A stretch of DNA of 64,000 nucleotides. Source: Paralvinella palmiformis (Eukaryota > Annelida > Polychaeta > Terebellida > Alvinellidae). The DNA lies in contig JAODUP010001045.1 in NCBI GenBank assembly GCA_025642065.1, positions 80,528 to 144,527 on the forward strand, in the 5' to 3' direction. A program made the position numbers and the translations under genes. Below, piece after piece: positions 24,433 through 35,700 of the stretch (position 1 is the stretch's first letter; every line of letters starts with the position of its first letter). The notes beneath the pieces are model-generated. The model was not told where the DNA came from. It saw nothing but the letters and a program-made list of their open reading frames with translations, and did no database searches.

Positions 24433-25675
24433 AATTATGTTAGTTGAATCTACGTAATGTTTTCCACGTGAATTCTACGTCCACATTTACACGTGAAAAC
24501 TATGTAGAAATTTCTACGTAGACATTACGTACTGATTGCACGTAAAATTCACGTGATAAAATTTACATTGAATCCACCTTATACTATCATTCGTGCAATG
24601 ATACAAAAATATAATAAATCACAAATTTATTTTAATACAAATACAACTTTTTAAATCGTATTATCAACAATGTTAAGATGAAACTTGAGACAAACTAAAT
24701 CTAATCTACATAACATATTACAGGTATAGCACCTGTCTAAATTAAAAGGATAGATAATTTAACTACAATTAATACAGCTACACAAGATATAAACACATAT
24801 CAGTTGTATACAAATATACTCAAACTATTGACAAGATAAGTTTTAGTATTTCACAGTATATTTATAAAATATTTTTTTCGGGGGGAAACTTTAACATCAG
24901 TAGCACCAACAATTAACAAGAAAATTTTTACATGTCACAATAAATGGACATACATTGTAATAATCTTATTATACATCCAAAACAAATGAAAACAAGAGCT
25001 CTCTTGATATAGCTCCGTTTCCCTGTAATCTAAGTATTCTGTGACCTTCGATAGAGATCAATTAAATACCAGGGTCCCAATTTAATTTAATTGCACATTC
25101 TAGCGAACTGCAGGTACCATTAGCCAACGTTTAACAGAAAATATTTTTTGAGAAAGAGTGAATACAAAGTGGCACCAATCAAGCCAAATATGTCGAAAAA
25201 AATAAAAGTACTTAGCAATTTTGAGTCAAGGTTAATATTTAATGCGACATGCACAAGTACATATAACTGTGGTACCATTAACTGAAGTTGATAACAAACA
25301 TTTCTATGAGAAATAATTTCATTTTGACAGAGGAATATATAATTATAAATTATCATGAATTTGTAAGAGGTTTGATGAAACCGCCAAATTAAAGACATCA
25401 ACAAACATGGAGAAAATATAGTCACTTCCTGGCTTCGATGCATCGTGGGAAATATTTTGTGTTTGCACGACCATGATGATCATTATAACGTGAAGTTGAT
25501 AAGTGCACACGTAGGATTTACGTAAAATTTACGTGTTGAAAAATACCAGTGATAAACACAGGGACACGTCGCTACCAACATGTAATATACACGTAAAAAC
25601 ACGTTGTGATACGTAACGAACGTACACCACGTGTTATTTACGTAAACTCTACGTGTACGTGCCGCGCTGGGTAGT
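24432..25675. mobile_element. DNA element with CACGTA/TACGTG subterminal palindromes
   Basis: Both flanks of a 1.2-kb AT-rich segment are packed with short palindromic words (tctacgtaatg, cacgtgaa, tctacgtag at 24450-24560; acgtaggatttacgt, cacgtgttatttacgtaaac, tctacgtgtacgtgcc at 25505-25665). The interior has no transposase. The outer border at the right is gccgcgctgggtag. The layout is that of a non-autonomous element with transposase-binding repeats; exact terminal repeats are not clear at the left end. Confidence 0.45.
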
Positions 25676-26187
25676 CATCCTTTTTGTAATCGATAAAGGT
25701 TGATATAATAAAACTGTAATGGGTTATTAATTACATTTATGAGTATTGATTCAGATGTCATTATATATAGAGAGAGAGAGAGTGTATGCATCTATCATAA
25801 TGAAACACCAACTCGTCGCCAACTGTAGAAAAATCCTCTGATGAGAAAGAACAGCGATGTAGGTCCAAATTGGCCGCAATACGAAAACGGCCACACCTTG
25901 ACCAATACAGCCACCTACATAAACTATTAGAGGCAGTCGAGCGACCAGCACGCCATATGTCTCAATTGGCTTGTGCTTCTTTGTGTTAGCATTGACTTTG
26001 GACAACCCATAAGAAGTGAACGATAACCGTCAATCAGCATGTGATTTGTTACCACTAGCTATATTTGAACACCTAATATATAATGATTTATCAGCTTATT
26101 AGATCCCACAACTGATATTGGATCTATAGAACTCCAACATCAGAATGTGACACACACAAGTGCTCCCCTTATATATATATATATAGT

Positions 26188-26791
26188 CAGAATCCGTTAA
26201 TCCGACAAGGTTTATCACATGATAATATGTCGGATAAACGAGAATGTCGGAATATCGAGTCCGTTACATAACGGTAGCGTGTTCCACACATTTTAAATCA
26301 TAAATATATAACTCCGTATTTAAACCAATTTTCAATAAACGTGCGCAAGATACGGAATGGCATGGAAGCCACTGATCATTTTGATGTTTGTTAATTACAG
26401 AAACTATAAAGAAATACTCGTGTCCCTTAGTACGTCAGATTAACTTAATTAGCCATTAATGATTATGACTCGCTATTAGATACCCATAGGCAATGGAAGT
26501 ATCGTGTGTTGGTGTGTATGGTCGAGGATGACAGTAATTGGTTACGATCTGGCAATTATCGCGGGTGGGCGGGTTAATTAAAAATTACTGACAACATGTC
26601 GGTGTGTCTTGCATGACTGGACCAGCCGAATTATTGGCAACATTTTCGTGTTGTCGGATTATCGCGGTCATTTTACATTGAACTTTTGTCAGATTAAAGA
26701 GTCATTTATAATGGAGCTAAATCTGTCACAGACAATAGTGTGTCGGATGGGGGATTCGTCGGATAAACGATATCCGGATTGACGGATTCTG
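26188..26791. mobile_element. Pogo/Tigger-like MITE inserted in a (TA)n tract
   Basis: The left end CAGAATCCGTTAATCCGACA is mirrored by the right end, whose complement reads CAGAATCCGTCAATCCGGAT. Further ATCCGAC-type words lie inside both ends. About 604 bases long, no coding capacity. TA runs flank both sides. The CAG ends and repeated TCCGAC words resemble pogo/Tigger relatives; classification is by resemblance only. Confidence 0.6.

Positions 26792-26792
<1 letters not shown>

Positions 26793-26829
<37 letters not shown>
26793..26829. repeat. (TA)n microsatellite
   Basis: TA run bordering the MITE; (CT)n and (GT)n follow at 26880-26920. Confidence 0.9.
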
Positions 26830-26833
<4 letters not shown>

Positions 26834-26984
26834 GTAGGAGGCCATAATCATTTAGTTTGGGTGTGCATCCTGGCGCACAACTCTCTCTCTCTGTGTATAT
26901 ATGTGTGTGTGTGTGTGTGTTATTGGTGACACCTGATATCATGATGTTGCATAATGTTAAAGAAACAATTAACAACTGTTAAAA

Positions 26985-27314
26985 CTACCCCCCCCCCCCA
27001 AATACCGCTAATATAAATAAACTTGGCCACGGATTAGAAACAGATCCAAAACCTGGATAAAACTCCATTAGCCCGCACTTCATAAACAGAAATCAGAACA
27101 CAGTACAAAAGATGAGACAAAACAACAGCTTCTACTATTAACTTGAGTACCATTTAATTATATTTGTTTTTCTAAAGAGAAGACATTTCTATTAAGAAAA
27201 CATTGTAGATGTGCATCAGAGAAACAGTGCTTCCACAATTACCACGTGCATATAGACAGATAATGAAACCTTTATTGGAATTATTGGACGTGTAATTTGG
27301 CGTATCCCGTTTTG

Positions 27315-27352
<38 letters not shown>

Positions 27353-30090
27353 TTTCATATACATGATACTTTTGAGTCAGATAATTTGGCAACTGGATGA
27401 TTTAACAGTTAGATTAATACTGGTAACACAAATAACAGAATATTATATTGCAGTAATCAATGTAATATTCTAAATCCAGCCGGTTCGTTACAGGAGTTCA
27501 CACTATTTATAGCCCAGACTGACCAGCCCACGGCTTAATTAGTTAATATCTGGGTTGTATTGATAAGCTCATCCATCACTAAGGATTACCACTTCTCATC
27601 TGGGTCGCATTGATCCATGTAGGTCAGAGCGACCTATTTACGTTATCACATCTTAGAAAAATTAGAACGCTGTGTTCTGGTTGATATTTACATATAAGCA
27701 ATGTGTAGTAATTTATATATGGGTTCATTTAAATATCACCTTACCCTATATTGATTATTGAAATGGGAACGCATTTGCCTTTAATTTACATATTTCTATA
27801 GACAGAGTATAATATTTCTCTTTTCATAGCTAGATTAATGTACCTTGTGTTTTATTATTACTGGTACTTCTAAGCTGTTATTGCAAATGATATGACACGA
27901 GATCGAATGAGCACAGACATTAAGTCTAGTGCTAAATTATTAATAATACCCCCAAAGTGACATCATACACAATGACTGACTGATATTGTAATCTTCTAAT
28001 GTGTTTTTCCTCTCCTCCGTCTATGATGGTTAAAGAAAACTATACGAAACAGATTATTAACTGCTTTCACTCTTCGGAATATCAATTAACGAGTGAAACT
28101 TGGAAAATCCTATCTGAGCTAAGTCATTGCATATTATAGGAATCCCATAACTGTCTCGGGAAAACAAACAGCAAAAGACCGTGGAAAATTGAAAACCCAT
28201 CCTTGGAATGACAGATTAACAGCTGCAACCCAGTTTTGTATTAATCACCATAGCAACCTACAGCACAGGTGATCTAAATGTAATTAGTTTTATTACATGT
28301 CATCCAAAACAGACTGTCTCCATCCATGAAATGGTTCCATGGTTCAGAAAGATCCCGTGGAATATGGGATCGAGTCCAGGCCTATTAGACTGAAATGTTT
28401 CATCTTTCATATTATCCCATTGGAGTCAGGGTATTTACTTGTTGCTGATTTAGCCGCTCACGTTCACTGAAGTGATGTGAGATAAGAAAACTGAAACTTA
28501 CAAACATTTATGGTCCAGTACACATCTGGCATCAGCCGTGACACATATATCTACTGAGACAGACAGACAGACAGACACAGACAGACAAGATTGACCAATT
28601 GTCCGTCGAGCAGCCAGAGCGGAGATACAAGAAGCCAGCATGCCAAGAATGACACGTGCATTCAGAAAGATGCATTTCCATGCAACAAGACGGAAACTAG
28701 AATGGAGCAGATTTGAAGCGAAACAAAAACCAAAACGTAAACAAACAGAACAGACGGTCCTCATTTTGGTAAAAGAGAGCATTCACTAAGAGAAACAAAC
28801 CTTGTTTAACACTGGACCGGATGTGGGAACTGGGGACTGGGAAACAAAACAAAAAACAACACGAGAACTGGGCCATCAGGTGTAACACAAACCATAAATG
28901 CAATATGTTATTGTATTTAAAGCAGAGAGGCTTAGTCAGTGAGATCTAGTGAGGATGTTTTTTTAAAGCCACGGTGGACTCTTGAAACAAAAACTCTTTA
29001 GAGAATCCCGATGATGGTTTCACAAACGTAACCATGTTTCATAAACCTGCCAGTGTTTAGTTGTTTTTAAAATAAAATTTTGAAACATGAACACGTTTTT
29101 TAATTAAAAGGATGCTGTTTCTCTGAAGATGGCAGTTATTGAAATAAGGTCATGGTTTCTATAAGCTTAGTCAGTTTTCAAAAAAATACTGTCAAGTTTA
29201 CTAAAAGTAAGTTTCTGAACAGCTGGGTCAAGTTTCTAAACCCATATAAATCAGTTTTCTGTAAACCATGTCAAATTTCCAAAAGCATGATTAAGATTGC
29301 TAAAAACAGTGACATCTTTCTGAAACATGGGATGCTTATAAACCAGAATATTAGGATATGGCATTGGAAATTTCTAGGTTCAGGTTTGAATCTCAATGAA
29401 ACATATATGCGTGTACTGTCTCTCTGGGGATTCATCCTTTGGCCATTTGTTCCGAATATGACACGCACATACTCGCTCACTTTCTAAATATATGGACATA
29501 CAGCCAAGGCAAATTCCCCTGGGAAAAGGGTCCACAAACACAGGTATGATTTGGAAAGAAACCCCAAATTAGGAGGTTCTAAGTACAGTGCTTTGATCAC
29601 TACATTATTAGATATCCCCTCAAAGAATAGACAAATCCTCATTTCCAAATGTCTTACTGCGAGGAAAGAAAACTAATAATGAGAATGTGCGATGTTTCAT
29701 TGTCATTTATCGATTGACACAGTGGCATTATAATTAAATGCGAAAAAGGAATAATCTGTAATTGTTTACAATAATTTACACCATCATTAAATTGTGGCCT
29801 TAATTTCAGGATTGATGCCATCTGGGGATACAGTTTCAGTCGTTTCAAGAAAAATGATAGTGGGGGGGGGGTGTAATGATGGGGTTTAATGGCACACAAA
29901 CATAAGGAAATCAAATGAATGCCAATCTTTAAAGGTTGATATTCATAATATCATTAATACTGTCTACTCAGTTCTTTAATGTGTCATAATTACTTCCCAT
30001 TATTATTAACCTTATTGGTCATGTGTACTGTATGGTTTTATTTCATGTTGTATTATTTTAAGGAATCACAATTTTTTATAGTCTACATAT
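26985..30090. other. Non-coding intronic or intergenic stretch
   Basis: Contains (CT)n/(GT)n at 27316-27352 and (ACAG)n at 28557-28585. The open frames at 28498-28903 and 29152-29487 lack family motifs. No dynein WD40 exon was found. Confidence 0.4.
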
Positions 30091-30093
30091 ACA

Positions 30094-30515
30094 CATGGTT
30101 CCCACAGCCAAGGAAATATTATTTTCCAGGACATCTCCAAGACAAAGTATACAAGATATAAAGGTAGTAAATGAAGATCTGTACAAAAACAGCATATCAT
30201 ATGTATTTAATGTATGATAGATTACTGATATTTTTATGGCACACCCTCTTCTTCACCCCTTCTAGCTATCTGGACCACCCACTTTTATTAAAATTTTAAC
30301 TGGCCATGTACCGGTACTCTTTTTCTTCTACAATCAAAGTTTTCTTCTACAGGCATAATATTTATTCACAGTTTTTTTAAATTATGAGTGGATTTTTTTA
30401 ACAGGCATTAATTTTTCCAGGACATTTCCTGATTTTGTAAAATTCAAGGATATTTCCAGGACCTGGAAAACGAATTTGTTATTTTCAAGGTTTTCCAGGA
30501 TGGGTGGGAACCATG
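30094..30515. mobile_element. MITE with CATGGTTCCCAC terminal inverted repeats
   Basis: The left end CATGGTTCCCAC is matched exactly by the right end GTGGGAACCATG. Internal words recur as near mirror copies (ttttccaggacat and ggacatttcctg). A diverged relative lies in reverse orientation at about 43700-44150. No coding capacity. Confidence 0.7.
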
Positions 30516-30704
30516 CATACATGTAATGTTTTATTGACATGTCTGTATAATCAAACCTTTAATTATAACACTATCAATAGTATTATGTATGTTTATTTTC
30601 ATGTTTACATAGAGTGCACTAAAGTGAATTTTTTTTATTCTGTTTTATAATAATGATATTAATATGCTATGTGCAAATTTTAAATCCCAGATCTGGGGGA
30701 TGCA

Positions 30705-30981
30705 GTGTTCCAGCTAGGTTTTGAAAAGTACAGGGTGCAGTTGGCAGATGGAGGGCACTTTTATGCGTGAAAGTTATTTTTGAGGGCACATCATTTGAAA
30801 TCCGTTTTTAGTTAACTTTGGCATTTAGTTAATATTCATGAAATGGAGCTTGTGACAGTATCATAATTACCAATAACACCGGGCGCCCTATAAATACACA
30901 GGGCACAAAATAAAACGTACAGGGCACAGTTAAATAGGGGCAGGGCATTGCGCCACTGTGTAATGGCCTAGCTGGAACACT
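30705..30981. mobile_element. hAT-like MITE with 8-bp target duplication
   Basis: Ends GTGTTCCAGCTAGG and CCTAGCTGGAACACT are inverted repeats. The element is flanked by the direct repeat GGGATGCA (30697-30704 and 30982-30989), the 8-bp duplication expected of hAT elements. Length 277 bases, no coding capacity. Confidence 0.8.
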
Positions 30982-31230
30982 GGGATGCACCGCTGTTCAA
31001 GGAAAATCCACCACATAAACTAAGAGAGATTTAAACAATGAGAGTGAAATCAGTGGAAAGATAATTTCATGATTTAATTAGACAGGACACGTTTGCCATA
31101 AAAGAAAACCAACTTACTGTAAATAAATTAACAAATGCTGCAGCATTTCCTTCTTTTTTGGTTTAATATTGAGCTGAATTATGAACAATCTTCATTTAGA
31201 ACAACAAACCATGACACATTTGTTGGTTAA

Positions 31231-31802
31231 AGGGACAGTCCAAACAACAGAAAATATGTTTTAAATATGTAATGCTTAGAACAGTAACCAAATTTCCACA
31301 ATGATAATCACGAAATGTACCTGATATAACAGGTATAGGGAAATAATCCCAATTACTGGAGGGCCACCATTACGGCTACATCGGAAGCCAGATTCGAAGG
31401 CGGGAAGGAGAAACTGAATTGTTCTGATGTCACATGAGGGCTCTCAAGACAGATGTCGATTATAGTTTCTCTTGAGCACTAATTTCTAAGCCACTTTGAA
31501 TCATCTTCCTCTTGTCAGGTTCCTTCTGGCTCAAACTGATATGGTTGTATGCCATTCATGACTTAATTTTAACAAGATAATGCCGTTTAGTTCAGGAATA
31601 ATTCTTTGCTCACACTTGTTTACATGCTGGCTAGCTTCAAAATGGCAACGCTCACAGGCCATTAAAAGTAGATTAATCAGCACTTTGAACTGGATTATTT
31701 ACTATGTGGGTGATCATTTACACATTTTGACATTATTTATGATATTTGTGAGTAGAGCTGAGTTAGATCTCAAAATTTGAAACGAAGGTGGACTATCTCT
31801 TT
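31231..31802 (+). mobile_element. TTAA-flanked inverted-repeat element, copy 1
   Basis: Starts TTAA then AGGGACAGTCCA and ends TGGACTATCTCT before a degraded TTAA. About 570 bases. The same element, longer inside, is at 47173-48891. TTAA target sites suggest piggyBac-type mobilisation; the AGGGACAGT end is not the classic piggyBac CCC start, so this is tentative. Confidence 0.65.
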
Positions 31803-31809
31803 AGCCTGT

Positions 31810-32670
31810 GTCCCATCTTAATTAGTATAAAATTGTTTAACCTTCAGCCTGTAGATCCAGAAATAACATCTATTCATTTCGTCAATTATGTTCTAAGCTA
31901 GCAGCACTCTAAACTTATCAGTGACTAAAATTCATTTTAGTCATTCTAGCATCACAAATTGTGGAAATGTGGAACTTTTGTTAGTTTCTATTCTTTGACG
32001 AGATGCAGAAATATTTCACTTCGAATAAAAATGGTTGGTTAGGCTTGGACTAATCACGAAGCGAGTGACGACGTGTATTGGGTGGTTTCGTCCGCTGACT
32101 AAGCCTCTGATAAAAGGGCAACAAACGCTAAAAACATATAGAAAAAATAAACCATAATGAGTCAAGCAAAAACATATTGATTTCTTTTTTCATTATTCGA
32201 ATCAAATTGTAAAATAGGAACACAAACTGCTTTCGGTTAGTGATGTGGGTAAAGACGGAGAAACAAATACGCAGTTTAGCAGTGAAGTCACGCTCTGCTC
32301 GAGATAAAAGCTGAATGTTTTGTTCCGGGTGAATAAAGTGCTTCTCCATTGGCCAGAAGTAGTAAAAATTTGGTTCCATCCTCATGCAACACAGGATGAT
32401 AAGTTTACTTCTTGGAACGGGGTTGTCAAAATGCACTGCCAGTTAAAACAAGATTACAACTGCCTACAACTGCTGTCAATTCTGTTCATGCTTTGACAGA
32501 TGATCATCTCAAAGTTAAAAAGAAAACTTGAAAAAATTGTTGTCTGAAGGATGCACGATATAAAATTGACTAACGACAGAAAAGGGAAATTATTTACATC
32601 CAAGTGAAATAATCTAGATCAGCTACTGAGGATAATTAACTAATGAAACATCCACTAATTGTAGAAACAT
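31810..32670. other. Intronic non-coding stretch
   Basis: A 102-codon minus-strand frame at 32436-32128 has no recognisable motif or splice border. The adjacent stretch at 32038-32135 (cgaagcgagtgacgacgtg) may be an unlisted repeat. Confidence 0.35.
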
Positions 32671-32672
32671 AC

Positions 32673-32788
32673 CTTCTCTCCCCAGAGGCTGCGTTTGGGT
32701 CTCCTTGCTGTAAGAGACGTGTTCCTTCAGTGGTATGTTGGTCTGAGTGACCTGTAACGTGGTCAGCGTTATGTTCTTCTTGCTCGTC
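32673..32788 (-). CDS. DYNC1I: Dynein intermediate chain exon d (light-chain docking)
   Basis: Acceptor ttttcgtttccag, donor GAAG|GTATGT. Length 116, phase 2 in, phase 1 out. Carries the VTQTNIP..EHVSYSK segment (Tctex type) and the KETQT core recognised by LC8. The overlapping 109-codon frame at 32965-32636 reads another phase and is a shadow. Confidence 0.8.
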
Positions 32789-35700
32789 CTGGAAACGAAA
32801 AGGGCATAAAGCATCTGTCACATAGCGGCACTTGTTTAGATGAACCTTAACTGTATTACGCACAACATCGCGGATTGTTTTGATATAATGAACAGTGTCA
32901 TGGTGGTTTGCAGACTTAAGGGAAGATGTTGCCTCAATATGTAAGAGACCGAAGCCACGCATCACATAGTCACAAATCTGCTCATGCAGGGATACCAGTT
33001 TGGTTGGTGATGGGTTTGTTCACAAATTTGTATAAAATGTCAGTTAACATATACAGGGTACCCACAGGAGGTGGTCTCACAGACATGGTGCGTTTTGGAC
33101 CAGCATTAATTTTACAGCAACACATTACTGCTCAAGCTGGAAGACTATGGTTATTGTATAACATTAGCCCAAAAGAAGCTGGCGATAATCAGGATGAGGA
33201 ACGAGGAGCATGAGCATGTGTCAGATTTACATTTGGCTAGTATGGGATGCAGCTCAGGGACAGCTAAAGAGTAGAGGGCTCTCTAGCTTTGTGGTCCCTG
33301 ATAAAAAAGAAATTAGATAGATCTATAAGAACAGATGAGATTTGTATATTTTCAAATTTAATGGGGCTCCTCTGGACTAATTTGAAACAGTTTAAAGTAT
33401 TTTGGATCTCTCTAGTTGGAGTGGGTCTTTTAAATTCAATGGGGCCTTTGAATATATTGTTTTAGACATGGGGGGGGGGAGGAGAGAGAAAATACGTAAT
33501 GAAGGGGCCCTAAATTCTATTAACTCAGGGGCCTCTTGAGGCCTAAATCCCCTGCAGATTAATCTAACATTCGGAAGGATCTTAGTCCACAGGTTCCATT
33601 TCAGGGCCACTAACATTGGATAAGGGCCACTAACTTTCAAATGTTAGTGGCCTTCTGGGCCACTAACATATTTTTCCCAACCTTTTCCCCGGCCCAATGG
33701 TTAGTGAGATGGGACAGTTGTAGTAATGTGCCATTGGGAAGTAAAAAGTTACTTCTCTGATGACTAAAGAATGGGAACCTCCTAGTAATGGAATGATCTT
33801 TTACACATAGTTATACAGAGAGTGGTATTCAGTGTGTGTGCATGTGTGTGTGAGTTCACGTGAGTGCCCAAGTGCAGATATTATATATTATATATCACCT
33901 CGTGATACATACGTTTTGGTAGTTGTTGTTGCCGTAGCTGATGTGGTATCACATGGTATCAGTGTACTTGGTTTCGTGGCTGTATCACCACTCTCCACAG
34001 CTGGAAGATAAAATAGCATCCGATATACTGAGGCCCTATATTTATAATACAGTAAAAATCTGGTTACAAAATGAAACAGCGTCTTAAATCAAAATGGCCT
34101 GTTGGTCCGACCAAGCTCCCATTTACTTCCATAATAAATCAACTCAGATATACCGAAGTATTTATGGTGACTTGCTACACACATATCATAACTATTTTTA
34201 TACAATAAAAACTGGCTTAATACGAAGTGATATTACGGTTGCAGCAGCAAAAGAAATTCTGTATAGACTGTGTTGGATATAAAGAAATTCTGTGTCAGAA
34301 TTTTGCTTTGTTTTCAACTAACTGTCGAACTAACAGTGAACGTTATCCTATGATCGTGCTAATTGCAGTCTCTTATTTAAGGCAGTGATGATCTTAAAAA
34401 TTACAATGCAATAACTACAAACTTAAAACTCATGGCAACGCATAGAAACTGCTAAGCAGAGTGATTGCAATGAAGGTAGACTTTTCTGCAAACTGTCGCA
34501 CAACAAGTCATTAATGCTCAAGGATGTTTCATGTCATAGCGGGAAAAGATCAAAAGAAAGGTTGACTAAATTTTGCTAACATGACACAGAGAGAAGCTGG
34601 TAATCAGTAAAACTTCAAAACCAAGATGTTTCAGAAGAGTCGGGTAACTTCGGGTAACCCCCTTATCATATCAACAGAAGGTATGGATGACACTGACAAC
34701 TTCACTTTTCTTTGAGGGGGTGCACATAGTTGTAACTTTAAGACCCTAAAATGGAAGAGTGGCATGGTTTTAGAAATTTAATTGTTGTGTTTCACCCAAT
34801 CAGCGAACAGGAACGTATTACCTCCATGTTTACTAAGCAATTGTTTTAATTTTCATCAATTACTGATATTGGTCATGTGGCATTTTATTTAAAAACTTGT
34901 ATAACTCGAAATACCATCGTAACGAAATGATTTTCAGTTCTTCTTGAATTTCACTATAACCAACGTTTGCTGTATATGATATGATAAAAGGGAAGGCGCA
35001 CTTAGTGCTTTGTTTAAACTTGCTGCTTGTCTTACCTAGGACATACACACATACACACACACACACACATCAGCATTGGAAATTCCGTTAATACTCATCA
35101 GACACCAATGATGGCAAGTCCTAAAAGTTATCAGCCCCGATGAAAAGTTGCTGGCCCAGGTGCCACAAGAAAATAGCAGTCAAGATATCGCAAAGCCAGC
35201 TGGACCTGCATGAAAAAGTTGGGAGCAATGTATAGGCTAAAAATACTAGTACATGGGTACTATGCATGATAGGGTGAATAACTGTCAATGGAAATGGGTT
35301 TACAAATGTAGGTGTGGCGAGGTCAAGAAAAGAAAAAATAGCCCTAAGCTTATTTTCACCAAGTGACACACAAAGCACCTAATAATTTAGTTATTAAACA
35401 TCCATCTTTATTTCAGCATAAAATTAAATATATTCTTTTTGGGGGTTCAATCCCCAAATAACGATGTGTGAGAGTGTCAGATTTAAATTTCCCAGGTAAC
35501 TGTCTGTAAAAAGACATGTCTGTAAAAAGACATGTCTGTAAAAAGACATGTCTGTAAAAAGTGGTTACTTGAAAGAGGAGATTCCATTGATATTTGGCCA
35601 ATCACCACCGTCGTACCAATGCTTCATATGTCAAGAGCATGTGAAAAACATAAACAGAACAACTTCTGTGCACGCGTGATGTCAGACTCCAGTTCACTTC

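Noticed and set aside
25751..26005. Hydrophobic 84-residue minus-strand frame
   Set aside because: The complementary plus strand is equally open and neither strand has splice borders or known motifs, so it cannot be called.
28498..28551. Possible further dynein exon (phase would fit, donor GTAAG)
   Set aside because: The peptide (DICVTADARCVLDHKC) does not resemble the acidic region expected, and the acceptor overlaps a simple repeat.
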